A stretch of 64,000 nucleotides of DNA, taken from Sphingobium chungbukense (lineage in GTDB: Bacteria; Pseudomonadota; Alphaproteobacteria; Sphingomonadales; Sphingomonadaceae). Under the pieces are notes generated by a model. The model had not been told where the DNA came from. It did no database searches and saw only the letters and a program-made list of their open reading frames with translations. A program made the position numbers and the translations under genes. Below are positions 18,001 to 26,240 of this stretch, piece by piece. How positions within the stretch are numbered: the stretch's first letter is position 1; each line of letters begins with the position of its first letter. The stretch is from assembly GCF_001005725.1 (NCBI RefSeq), contig NZ_LBIC01000001.1, forward strand, positions 124,001-188,000, given 5' to 3'.

Positions 18001-20994
18001 TATTTGCGCGCCGAAGAACATAGCGCGCAGCAGCCTCCGCATCGCCTGCGAGATTTCGAGGAGCAATTCAAACAGGGCGATATCAATCTCCTTGCCTGCT
18101 CGACGACGATGGAGATGGGCGTCGATATCGGCTCGATTGAGGCGGTCTTGATGACCAACGTCCCGCCCTCGATTGCCAACTACAATCAGCGCGCCGGTCG
18201 AGCGGGTCGACGGGGCCAAGGATTCTCGACGAGCCTAACCATCGCGCGCAACGCCCCGCTTGATCTCGAGACGTTCGCAGATCCTGCCAGCTATCTTGCC
18301 CGCAAGCTCGCCTCTCCGCGCGTGTCGCTGGATTCCGACCGCATCGCTCAGCGGCACGCGAACGCCTATCTGCTCGCGCAATGGTTCCGCGAGGTAGACG
18401 GCGAGTTCGCCCGGACCAAGACGGGCGATTTCTTCGGCTGCAGAGCCGACCTTCAATCGTTCGAAGGACTGCCGCCGGTGGACGCCTTCTGCGAATGGAT
18501 TCGCCTGCCGACGACGGCTGCAAGTACCGACGCTGGCCTCAAACGCCTGCTGAAGAGCACTGGTCTCGAATTTGATACTGAGATCCGTGAGCATACGGCC
18601 GTGATGTTCGAACAGGAGACGGCGAACTTCCAGCGAACATGGCAGCGCCTGAAACTCGATGCCGACGCGCTCGAGGGCCCAGCGAAGAAAGCGACAGAGT
18701 TCCAGGCACGGCGCCTCTGCAAGGAATTTCTGCTCAAGGAGCTGGCCAACCGCTCGCTGATCCCGGGAAGTGGGTTTCCAACATCCGTCGTTCCTTTCGA
18801 TACCCTGTGCGCCGAAACGCAAAAGGCGCAGGAGCGCCATCGCTCGGAGGAGGAGGGGACGCGGGATCGCCGCTATGAATGTCCGACCCGCAATGCCGAC
18901 ATAGCGATCCGTGAATATGCCCCAGGTGCAGAGGTTGTCGTCGATGGGCTGGTCTGGAAGTCGGCGGGCGTAACGCTCAATTGGCTCAGCCCTATTGATA
19001 GCGGCCAGCGAGAGCCACAGAATTTGCGCTGGGCCTGGTGGTGCGAACAATGCGGCGGGGCCGGCTCCGATCACCAAATGCCGGACTGTTGTGACCATTG
19101 CGGCGATCCAAACGTCAAGACGGAGCAATTCCTCGAACCAGCCGGTTTCAGGGTCGACTGGAACGCGCAGCCCCATGCCGACACCGATCAGGCTGTCTAC
19201 ATTGAGCCCAAGTCGCCAAAGGTCAGTGTCGGAGATGCTCTGTGGCAGCCTCTGCTGCAGCCCGAGAGCGGTCGCATCCGCGCATCGCACGATGGGTATA
19301 TTTACCACCATTCACGCGGGCCGAACGACAAAGGCTACGAGATTTGCCTTGAGTGCGGACGAGCCGGGGAAGCCGGCACCGACGCGCTCAAGGATCACTG
19401 GCCGCTGACGCCACGGGACAAGAAATTGATCGATCGCTGCCCGGGCAACGATCAGGGATACGCGATTACGCGCGCCCTGGCCTTGGGACACGAGGTTCTG
19501 ACCGATGTCGTCGAAGTCCAGTTACTAGGGCTCGCAAGCGACGGCGCGGCATGGGCGCTTGGGGCCGCACTGCGCGAAAGTCTTGCGCGCTGGCTCGGTA
19601 TTGAGCCGCGCGAACTCGGCATTTCCGTAACCGCGAGGGACGGCCAATTGGGCCGAAAGTCGCCTTCGATCTACCTGTTCGACGAGGCATCGGGCGGCGC
19701 CGGCTACGCACCGAGACTGCTCGACGACATTCATCATGTGTTTGATCGGGCTTCTTATGTCCTCGATTGCCCCAAGGAATGTGAAATGGGGTGCTCGGCC
19801 TGTGTGCTGGCGCCAGATCTCTACAAGCAACAAGGCCGTCTGGACCGGCGGGCGGCGTTGAGTTCTGTTCGTGCGTTCCTCGAGAAGAATTCCGACCTGC
19901 CCGAGGAGGATCGGGCGGTTGTGGACGCCAAGGCTATCAGCGATGCCGCAAACACAATTCTGCTGCGTGCTCGCAGCGGGGATAGCGTAACGGCATTCCT
20001 ACCGGAGGCCTTTGACCTTGCCGAATTGTCCTCGATCAAGATGCGGTCGTTCTTCTCGTCTGCCTCAGCCCGGGGCGTGCCGGTGACGCTCGTCCTGTCC
20101 GGCAAGTCGTTCAAGAACTTGGCAGAGGTAGAACGCCGGTTCTTGCGCGACGCGGCCGTGCGCAACGACTTCCAACTGGGGCTGGGCCAGTCAGAAAGCG
20201 GCCCCTTTGGAAATTGCCGGATAGCGGAACTGATCTCCTTGGGCGGAGCCACAGCCTTCTTTTCACGCGATGCGAATGCCCTGCAGCCCGGTGAACGATG
20301 GGGCGTTGGCGAAACCCATGCTGTCGTTGCGGGCAGCATCAATCCGCCAACGCCATTTGTCTTGATCGCTGCCGATGACCTTGAGCGCCAGGTTGCTTCT
20401 GGTGACAAGGTCGAGGTGATGCTTGGATTTGGCCAATGTCCGGTGGGCCAGTTCGGCAAGCGATTTGGTGCAAAACTGAAGCAGCATATGGAAGCAGCTG
20501 GCATCTGGCGACCAGGGCAGCTGCTCAGAATTTCCTATTCTGACCGCTATCTCAATGCGCCGCTTCCGATGCTTCTTTTCCTGCGGACCTGCGAGGCGCT
20601 TGCGGCAGAGCTGAAGGGTGGCGAGACAGTCGAAGTCGACGTCGTGGTGCAGCCGTTGAAAAGGGACCGAGTGCCCTATCGGATTTTCAACGACTGGGAT
20701 CATGAGGGCGACCGGGAGGATGTGGCCCAGGTCCTTGGCGAAAGGCTTGGTCTCGATGTCGCTCTCGAGGTGACTGATAGCGCCATTCACGGGCGAAAGC
20801 TTGAGTTTGAGTACGGAGACGGAAGCAGGGCGCTCGTCTTGTTAGATCAGGGTTTTGGATATTGGCGCATCGTCGGTAACCCGCCCAGGCACGATTTCCG
20901 CGCAGCGCCGGCAACCCAGGCTGGTGACTTGTTCCGATCGACTGCTGCGGTGTCCGGGACTGGCGAAAGCTACTTCGCCGTGGCCAAGCGATGA
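15025..20994 (+). CDS. druE: Druantia protein DruE (giant DEAH helicase with DUF1998)
   Basis: The protein has 1989 residues from ATG 15025, which has GGAG 7 nt upstream; an earlier in-frame ATG at 14986 lies inside druH. Visible elements, in order: Walker A GTGSGKT (Lys135), DEAH at 265-268, SATIGS, several zinc-ribbon pairs (CPHC and CADC near 442-459; CEQC and CDHC near 1345-1355), motif VI QRAGRAGRRGQG at ~1055, and DUF1998 with Cys1582/1586/1590/1593. About 370 further residues follow, containing HGR (1922-1924) and DQGFGYW (1941-1947). DruE is the only protein common to all Druantia types. It is a cytoplasmic DNA translocase whose action on phage DNA is not understood. Confidence 0.92.
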   Translation: MSANDPSQPAHLSPMAVHRRLQAGLAEAVVSRAGIRHEGLNAFLRQSLAGTDPAKGALVSEQLFQAAPGYVSSGKSPNQLSALLHPQTIEAITQTPDAALRFDYPAYAHQLKTWELLSEIDPQSVLVSSGTGSGKTECFLVPMLDDLVRASEAEGQLTGVRALMLYPLNALIASQEKRLTAWTKPLRGDVRFALYNGLMGTARKSSRDKAEHEIPHQVLYRETLRANPPPILVTNQTMLEYMTIRREDRPILDASRGKLRWIVIDEAHSYIGSAAAELSLLLRRVMNAFDVTPDQVRFVATSATIGSADDAEAVASLQRFLSDIAGVPLERTHVVIGKPQPVDLSKVLTASDDPAARQVAELLEKEPQTISALSSVTTAAEKIVLALSAHNANEAKPVLPMRAHSFTRAIPGLWTCINPGCSGEVKPAGWPIGSLLFEQRDSCPHCHSLVYEVQSCADCGEPYLPADDMGDRLLPRRSAQDTDEFRENSYRDQDHDDADSDGEEQQAEPIGHPRLIAINPQTSSTLVGFDVASGEFLDGTGHFHLTQLNEGRCPACLGNKRQGRPAMLPFRFGTPFLTQKAAPILLEGVSPHQADHALPFDGRQLISFSDSRQGTARFAANIETNGERGFVRGFIYHAVQKAAQRTALSEEAREDLLKKRAKLASFVEEMPSFRDDIAKIDAELNGAGGSGIPWKDLVSALASEPTIGMMAKVWDLDRSERFHDNREALARFMLLREMARRPRNANAMETLGLARLRFPDIERIGKDKLPEIVAAKGYGIEDWRDFLYFLIDYLRGQFAVDIDDGDARWMPGRARPRSIIGPDQPPGAKRDLVWPSVNTKGRQTDSVLLLATALTLELSSAKDRHDINELLRTAWHHLTPLLAGVGGTFSLRLEKAAEIEAVTKAWQCPLTRRVLPRLVFGRSPNLVSSGIGRFDGKMVTEVEFPKLPQSRPLSSQAKQQLTAWLAENEAVTTLRGAHLWTDIHDQAALATPYLRAEEHSAQQPPHRLRDFEEQFKQGDINLLACSTTMEMGVDIGSIEAVLMTNVPPSIANYNQRAGRAGRRGQGFSTSLTIARNAPLDLETFADPASYLARKLASPRVSLDSDRIAQRHANAYLLAQWFREVDGEFARTKTGDFFGCRADLQSFEGLPPVDAFCEWIRLPTTAASTDAGLKRLLKSTGLEFDTEIREHTAVMFEQETANFQRTWQRLKLDADALEGPAKKATEFQARRLCKEFLLKELANRSLIPGSGFPTSVVPFDTLCAETQKAQERHRSEEEGTRDRRYECPTRNADIAIREYAPGAEVVVDGLVWKSAGVTLNWLSPIDSGQREPQNLRWAWWCEQCGGAGSDHQMPDCCDHCGDPNVKTEQFLEPAGFRVDWNAQPHADTDQAVYIEPKSPKVSVGDALWQPLLQPESGRIRASHDGYIYHHSRGPNDKGYEICLECGRAGEAGTDALKDHWPLTPRDKKLIDRCPGNDQGYAITRALALGHEVLTDVVEVQLLGLASDGAAWALGAALRESLARWLGIEPRELGISVTARDGQLGRKSPSIYLFDEASGGAGYAPRLLDDIHHVFDRASYVLDCPKECEMGCSACVLAPDLYKQQGRLDRRAALSSVRAFLEKNSDLPEEDRAVVDAKAISDAANTILLRARSGDSVTAFLPEAFDLAELSSIKMRSFFSSASARGVPVTLVLSGKSFKNLAEVERRFLRDAAVRNDFQLGLGQSESGPFGNCRIAELISLGGATAFFSRDANALQPGERWGVGETHAVVAGSINPPTPFVLIAADDLERQVASGDKVEVMLGFGQCPVGQFGKRFGAKLKQHMEAAGIWRPGQLLRISYSDRYLNAPLPMLLFLRTCEALAAELKGGETVEVDVVVQPLKRDRVPYRIFNDWDHEGDREDVAQVLGERLGLDVALEVTDSAIHGRKLEFEYGDGSRALVLLDQGFGYWRIVGNPPRHDFRAAPATQAGDLFRSTAAVSGTGESYFAVAKR

Positions 20995-21197
20995 TTCAGG
21001 AGCTTTCCCCTGCGCGAGTGACGGCTGCCCCTGCATTGGCGGATCATCTGTATATACAGAAGCCGCGGGCGCTGCTGCGGTATCAGTGGCGGCAACAGGC
21101 AGTAGGGAGTGTAGGTGGTCGGACGACAGCTACGACGGGGCACCAATCAATTGACGATTCCCCGACTGGCATCTTCCAGCGAGTCTGATCGACCTGG

Positions 21198-23912
21198 ATG
21201 TTCAACCGATCTCAAGCATATCGCCCGAGCCTCTGGGCGCGCCTGCTTCTGGGGCGGAACTGGAAGCTGGTGCTGGATCGATCGCGCCGAGATCGGTTGC
21301 GGATCGGCGAGGATAACATTTCCTGCATGGACATTACCGACGTCTCCGTCAGCAAAGCCCTGCTGTGGCATTCCGTTGAGATACGCACGAGAAGCCGTGT
21401 CGAGATCCTAACGGGCCTATCTGCGGATTCCGCGCGCGGCCTTAATCACGACCTGCGCGTTTTCGTGAACCATCATCTGTCCGACCTGATCGGTAAAGAC
21501 CGGAAGCAGTTACAGGTCGTCGATGATGCCATCACCGGCATCGTTAGGGCTAGGCGGCAGTATCTGGCTCAGTCCGACATCAGCCGAGCGATTGCTTCAG
21601 TCCCAGGAAACGCCTCGGCCGCCTTGGCTCATCCGCTCTTCAACTATGGCCATATGCCTGCTGAAATGCGGTCCAGCCTGCCCGCCTCGTTCAGCATCCT
21701 CACCGATCCGAGCCAGCGGAAGCGCTACAACGACGACTTCGTCGCCCATGAAATGCAGGCCTTCGAAAGCTTCTTCGATGATCTGGGTGGTTTCCCGCTA
21801 TCCGATGAACAGCGGGAAGCCTGTATCCGTCTCGAGGATAGCAACCTGCTCGTCGCATCCGCTGGTTCAGGGAAGTCGGCGACTATGGTTGGCAAGGTCG
21901 CGTATGTGTTGAAAAAGGAGTTGCACGAGCCGGAGGAGCTTCTCGTGCTCGCCTTCGGCAAGCATGCCGCGGACGAGTTGAAGGAGCGCATCGCCCGCCA
22001 GCTTGATGTGCCTGCCGGAGACCTGAAATGCCGTGTCACGACCTTCCACGCGCTTGGCCTCGGCATCATCAAGGAAGTCGAGGGCCGACCTCCGCAAATG
22101 GTGAACTGGGTGGAGAGCGCAACAGGTGAAGCGCGCTTCCTGAACGGCATCATCGACAAACTGATTGAGACGGACGAGGAGTTCCGACGGCTATGGGTAG
22201 AGATCCTCATTCTGTACCCTAAGGCGCACATTCCCCCACCCGAGTTCAAGGATGAGGCATCTTATCGGGCTTATATGGCCGACAATAAGGGCCGAAGGCC
22301 AAAGGAGATCGGAACCTATTCGGGCGAATACGTCAAGTCACTGGAGGAGCAGACCATCGCCAATTGGCTTTGGCTTAATACCGTCGATTTCGAATATGAG
22401 CGCCGAACCAAGACCCAAGACGAGGACGGAAGCGACCGATGGATCGATCCAGACTTCTACTACCCCGCCACGGATACGATCCACGAACACTTCGCCATCA
22501 ATGCAGATGGAACCTCACCCTTCCCTGACTACGTGAAGCATGCCGGGCTGAAGCGCGCCGCCTATGCGCGACTGGGTGCGGACCTGTTCGAGACGACTTC
22601 GGCACAGGCGAATGATGGGACTCTGCTTGTCCGATTGAAGGGCGAACTCGAAAAGCGCGGAATGACACTCGTCGAGCGGCCGCTGGAGGAGGTGTTGAAG
22701 GCTGTCCAACCGGTGGTTCTAAACCACTATCGCAAGATCATCGCCGTCTGCATCAAACACATCCGCGCGAGCAACCTGACCGTCGACATCCTGCTCCAGA
22801 AGGCGAAGTCCCTCCATCACCCGCAGCGCGCCGAACGGTTCGCAAGGGTAGTGATGGCCATAACCGACGCATACACCCGCAAGCTTGAGGAGCAGCGCCG
22901 CATCGACTTCGACTCGATGATCGGGGACGCCGTCAGACTGGTCGAGAACGGCCGATACAAATCCCCCTATTCGCTGATCCTCGTGGACGAGTTCCAGGAC
23001 ATATCCGATCCGCGGGCCCGGCTGATCAAGGCGCTCAAGCATCAGCGCGCCTTCACCAAGCTGTTTGCGGTCGGAGACGACTGGCAGTCCATCTATCGTT
23101 TCACCGGGTCCGACATCACGCTGTTCACGGACTTCCAGACGCACTTCGGGGCGTCGTGGGAAGGCCGACTGCAACGCACATATCGCTGCAACCAGTTGCT
23201 CGCAGACACAGCCGCCGCCTTCATCCAGAAAAATCCGGCCCAGATGACCAAGACGGTGAGATCGTCGCGTCCTGCGATCCCGCGCTCGATCCGTGCGATC
23301 CCGGTGACGGTGGGCAAAACCAAGTCGAAGTTTGCCGATGCCTGCCAAAGGCTGCTTGGTCGCCTGGACACCTTCCTGGAGGGCATAGCCGATCAGTGGC
23401 GCAAGGACGATGGCGATCGGCTGAAGGTTCTGGTGCTGTGGCGCTACAACTCGCTGGATCCATTTGATGGCGAGCCGCCCGCATACCGGAACATCGACGT
23501 GTCCGGCCTGTCGTTTCATCGCTCAAAGGGGCTCGAGGCGGACTACACGATCCTCCTCGGCATCAGCGAGGGAGACTATGGCGTCCCCAGCCGGATTGAA
23601 GACGACGAACTTCTCAATCTCGTCATCCCGAAACCCGAGACATTCGAGTACGCCGAGGAGCGCCGGCTATTCTACGTAGCTCTGACCCGTGCAAGCCGTG
23701 GCGCATATCTACTCTACGATGACACGCAGCCATCACGCTACATAGCCGAACTGTGCAGCATCGCAGGCGATGACATTCGTTTCGAGACGGTTGACGGATC
23801 CCGTTTGTGGCAATGCCCAAAGTGTATCACTGGAGAGCTAGCCGAGCATGTTGCTGAAAATGGTGCTGTGGCGATCCGTTGCAGTCGCCATCCTAAATGC
23901 GGTAATTCTTGA
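21198..23912 (+). CDS. Helicase IV/UvrD-like superfamily 1 helicase with C-terminal zinc ribbon
   Basis: The protein has 904 residues; ATG 21198 is the first start after an in-frame TGA. The N-terminal ~90 residues (GRNWKLVLDRS...) resemble the regulatory domain of E. coli helicase IV. Walker A is ASAGSGKS (Lys226), FHALGLGII follows, and the insert DFYYPATDTIHEHFAINADG is typical of helicase IV. Then come DEFQD (597-601), GDDWQSIYRFTG and YVALTRASRG. Cys873/876 and Cys895/901 form a topoisomerase-type zinc ribbon. It should move 3'-5' on single-stranded DNA. It lies 203 bp after druE on the same strand in the defence block; a link to defence is inference only. Confidence 0.82.
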   Translation: MFNRSQAYRPSLWARLLLGRNWKLVLDRSRRDRLRIGEDNISCMDITDVSVSKALLWHSVEIRTRSRVEILTGLSADSARGLNHDLRVFVNHHLSDLIGKDRKQLQVVDDAITGIVRARRQYLAQSDISRAIASVPGNASAALAHPLFNYGHMPAEMRSSLPASFSILTDPSQRKRYNDDFVAHEMQAFESFFDDLGGFPLSDEQREACIRLEDSNLLVASAGSGKSATMVGKVAYVLKKELHEPEELLVLAFGKHAADELKERIARQLDVPAGDLKCRVTTFHALGLGIIKEVEGRPPQMVNWVESATGEARFLNGIIDKLIETDEEFRRLWVEILILYPKAHIPPPEFKDEASYRAYMADNKGRRPKEIGTYSGEYVKSLEEQTIANWLWLNTVDFEYERRTKTQDEDGSDRWIDPDFYYPATDTIHEHFAINADGTSPFPDYVKHAGLKRAAYARLGADLFETTSAQANDGTLLVRLKGELEKRGMTLVERPLEEVLKAVQPVVLNHYRKIIAVCIKHIRASNLTVDILLQKAKSLHHPQRAERFARVVMAITDAYTRKLEEQRRIDFDSMIGDAVRLVENGRYKSPYSLILVDEFQDISDPRARLIKALKHQRAFTKLFAVGDDWQSIYRFTGSDITLFTDFQTHFGASWEGRLQRTYRCNQLLADTAAAFIQKNPAQMTKTVRSSRPAIPRSIRAIPVTVGKTKSKFADACQRLLGRLDTFLEGIADQWRKDDGDRLKVLVLWRYNSLDPFDGEPPAYRNIDVSGLSFHRSKGLEADYTILLGISEGDYGVPSRIEDDELLNLVIPKPETFEYAEERRLFYVALTRASRGAYLLYDDTQPSRYIAELCSIAGDDIRFETVDGSRLWQCPKCITGELAEHVAENGAVAIRCSRHPKCGNS

Positions 23913-24102
23913 GTATGCAAAATCGGACTGTGGTGCGGTCATTACATTTGACACAACCTCGTAGCCGCCGCTGACTCGCTCGACGGCTAATTGCGGCTAA
24001 ACTATGTCACCGGTAGGCTGTGCTATATGAGATTGGATTTCCTTGGAGGCCGCACGCTCTGCGCGGCGCTGATCCTGCCTTGATTAGCCGGATGGGCCTT
24101 TG

Positions 24103-24396
24103 TTAATCTGTTACGAATGCAATTCGAGTGCTGCGCTTCAGCAGCCGGTAGCGCGTATTGTCCGTCCGCACGATTGCGCCCTCGGCGATAGCGCTAGGTG
24201 AAGAACGGACCGTAGAGGTGCAAACGGATCGACCATCGGGGAATCGCTGCCGGCGATCGTTAGAAATCAACCCCACGAGCCGGACTTGGGGCCGAGCTGG
24301 ATCGAAACATGCTGTCGAGTAGACGGGCGTCCAATCATCGAGGTCGGCGTCATATTCGCCAGACTTGGAGCTGTGGTTCTTACTTGCGCTAGACAT
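24103..24396 (-). CDS. Small hypothetical protein, third gene of a nested trio
   Basis: A protein of 97 residues from ATG 24396, whose start overlaps the preceding gene's stop by 8 bp (ATGTCTAG). It opens with a polar N-terminus, then DDWTPVYSTACFDPARP and RLVGLIS, giving a compact soluble protein with two short hydrophobic strands and a basic C-terminus. No motif is recognised. The overlap with its neighbour is the main evidence for the gene. It converges on the helicase gene, 190 bp away, with no clear terminator between them. Confidence 0.6.
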   Translation of the reverse strand: MSSASKNHSSKSGEYDADLDDWTPVYSTACFDPARPQVRLVGLISNDRRQRFPDGRSVCTSTVRSSPSAIAEGAIVRTDNTRYRLLKRSTRIAFVTD

Positions 24397-24673
24397 CGGT
24401 TGACGATTCCGGATTATTGGGTGGCTTTCGAGAGGCCTCGCCAAGAACCCTAGCAACCAACGCCCAAGGGCCATCCCCCCGGGGATGAGATGCGACCGTT
24501 ACACTCCGGACGAAACTAGGCACGCCAATTGTTGGCGTCGCCCTCTGCGTGACGGAGGCTGCATAGGCGCCGACATCAGCCACGGCGCCGACGTTGGCTA
24601 CATCCATACGGCCGATCTCGAAAGCGGCCTGTTCGTCCCCGCCAGGCCAAATTTCTATCCGAACGACCATCAT
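24389..24673 (-). CDS. Small hypothetical protein, second gene of a nested trio
   Basis: A protein of 94 residues from ATG 24673, which overlaps the upstream gene's TGA in an ATGA junction; the frame extends further upstream but only as overlap. The N-terminal pattern VVRIEIWPGGDEQAAFEIG and IANVG-like MDVANVG recalls small proteins of mobile-element gene sets in alphaproteobacteria that I know only as uncharacterised. No catalytic or membrane signature is seen. It is translationally coupled on both sides, so the three products are probably made together. Confidence 0.65.
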   Translation of the reverse strand: MMVVRIEIWPGGDEQAAFEIGRMDVANVGAVADVGAYAASVTQRATPTIGVPSFVRSVTVASHPRGDGPWALVARVLGEASRKPPNNPESSTDV

Positions 24674-25284
24674 CCCGGAATGACGTCGCTGAAATTCTTT
24701 GGCGGCTTTGCTCGCTTGAAATCTGGAGTAAATACCTCTGCTGTGACTTGCCGGCGAAATTCGCGAAGGGTGCGAAACGCTTCCAGCATAGCGATAATCT
24801 GCCCCTCTGCGGAACTCTCCGTCCATCTTCGAAGAAACGTCTTGAAGCCGATGCCTTCAGCCACCTCAATCCGAAGTTCGTCAAAGAGTGCATACGCGTC
24901 GCCTACCGCGCGAAGCCAAGAAGGCTTAACCTGAGCCTCCTCATGGAACGACGTTTCTGGGCTACTATTTGGTCGATAGTCGGTCTTCTCTATGACCACG
25001 CCGCGGAGGCGCCGATTGAGGGCGTTCGCGGCATTCCGATAGAGGCGGAGCTTTTCCGCCTCACTTGTCGGACTGGCTTCTAGGTTCTTCCACTTAATAG
25101 TGATGGTCCCGGACGTTATGCTTCCAGCGTCGTCGAGCGTCCCCCAACTGATGTCCGCGACGAGCCGCTGACTGTTTCGTCTCACATTTATGAGGCCGAT
25201 CTTTGCGCCCGGAGGCAATGCTCCGACCCAATCCGGTCTGAAAGGCGACGTCACGTACTCGTAACTTAAAAAGTCGGTTTTCAT
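24670..25284 (-). CDS. Hypothetical protein, first gene of a nested trio
   Basis: A protein of 204 residues from ATG 25284. The N-terminal half is strand-rich (KIGLINVRRNSQRLVADISWG; TIKWKN) and the C-terminal half is helical and charged (GFKTFLRRW; AFRTLREFRRQ). No signal peptide, membrane helix or catalytic motif is recognised. It leads a minus-strand unit of three overlapping genes that faces away from the XRE regulator at 25608. The intervening 320 bp hold that regulator's candidate operator, so shared control is possible. Unknown function. Confidence 0.65.
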   Translation of the reverse strand: MKTDFLSYEYVTSPFRPDWVGALPPGAKIGLINVRRNSQRLVADISWGTLDDAGSITSGTITIKWKNLEASPTSEAEKLRLYRNAANALNRRLRGVVIEKTDYRPNSSPETSFHEEAQVKPSWLRAVGDAYALFDELRIEVAEGIGFKTFLRRWTESSAEGQIIAMLEAFRTLREFRRQVTAEVFTPDFKRAKPPKNFSDVIPG

Positions 25285-25573
25285 TGCGTGGACCTGAGTG
25301 TGCGGCGCGTCGCCTCAGGCATCAGGAATGCCAAACAGGAGGTGGACCCCCACGATGCATGCTCAAGGCGTGTTTCTTGAGAAGTGTCCGCGACGAGATT
25401 CATCTTGAGGCTCCCACTATTTTCCTGTGCATCGGCTTGCCGAAGCGATGGCCGACATTCCCTACGGCCCACGAGGATCAGCACGATGAGCGCCTCTTCC
25501 CAAACGAGTGGGTGTGAGGCTGTTCGCTAGGAAGTGTCGGTCCGACCTGCCTATCGAGTGTGCTAACACATAG

Positions 25574-25602
25574 CGCCATATATGGCGTGGCTATATATGG
25601 CG
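25574..25602 (+). promoter_or_regulatory. Doubled palindromic operator upstream of the XRE gene
   Basis: CGCCATATATGGCG at 25574-25587 is a perfect 14-bp palindrome. A second copy, GGCTATATATGGCG, follows at 25589-25602 with 12 of 14 positions identical and a 15-bp period, so the two sites lie at about one and a half helical turns. They end 5 bp before the preferred GTG start of the XRE gene. Dimeric XRE repressors commonly bind such sites to control their own gene; the assignment is by position and symmetry. Confidence 0.65.
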
Positions 25603-25607
25603 TTGCC

Positions 25608-25910
25608 GTGATTGCAAGTATTTCGTTGAACGGCCAAGTGTACAGCACGGCCCAAAAGAAGCTCGCAGCGACCATTCGCAGCCTGAGAGAAGCCAAAGGC
25701 GTCTCTCAGGAGCGATTCGCGCAACTCGCAAACGTGGAACGCGCTCGTTACGGACGTATCGAGCGAGGGGAGCTCAACATCTCGCTCAACGTCCTATTCG
25801 CGTTAGCGGCGGGCCTGGGTGTGAAGCCTTCCGAAATCCTCGGAGAGATCGAGCTCACCGATTGCCAGCCCGACTCGGTTGGTCTTGAACCTGAAGAAAC
25901 TCGGGCATAG
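25608..25910 (+). CDS. XRE-family helix-turn-helix regulator
   Basis: From GTG 25608 the protein has 100 residues. A Cro/C1-type helix-turn-helix occupies roughly residues 12-75: IRSLREAKGVSQERFAQL, then RARYGRIERGELN and LGVKPSEIL. It should be a dimeric DNA-binding repressor. The frame could be opened at GTG 25560, but that adds 16 residues coded by the palindromic repeats themselves, so the later start is preferred; GTG 25638 is another option. No Shine-Dalgarno is visible at any of them. It is divergent from the three-gene unit ending at 24103. Confidence 0.85.
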   Translation: MIASISLNGQVYSTAQKKLAATIRSLREAKGVSQERFAQLANVERARYGRIERGELNISLNVLFALAAGLGVKPSEILGEIELTDCQPDSVGLEPEETRA

Positions 25911-26240
25911 CTTGAGTCTGGGCGGACTTTCGGCGGGAACCAGGGGCTCAAGAGAGCCGGCAGCACGATCGTTGTCGTGATCCGTGGCTAATCGATGGCG
26001 AACACCAATGTCCCACCATCTATCAAGAAGTAGAATCCTTCTGACTTGAAGGGAATCGCCAATCGCCAAATCGAAGTTGCGCGACAAGGCAAATCGACGA
26101 TCTTGTCCGTGGCATCTGACGCTGGATCCGCAACAAGTGCTGCGCGAATTATGCCGCACCACATGGAAACGGGAGGTTGCGGGACGACAGGTATTTCTCG
26201 TGGATCAGGTTAGTTGCCGCCCCTGGCCATCCGGCTCGTG
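25911..26240. other. Gap without a supported gene
   Basis: A 330-bp stretch between the XRE gene and a convergent hypothetical gene. Short frames on both strands lack recognisable domains and ribosome-binding sites. I see no tRNA, clear terminator or transposon end here. Confidence 0.4.

Noticed and set aside
21048..21059. CTGTATATACAG as an SOS (LexA) box
   Set aside because: The spacing between CTGT and ACAG is 4, not 8, and alphaproteobacterial LexA recognises GTTC-N7-GTTC. It remains only a palindrome.
24027..24083. An 18-codon plus-strand frame (MRLDFLGGRTLCAALILP)
   Set aside because: No Shine-Dalgarno or conserved feature; probably chance.
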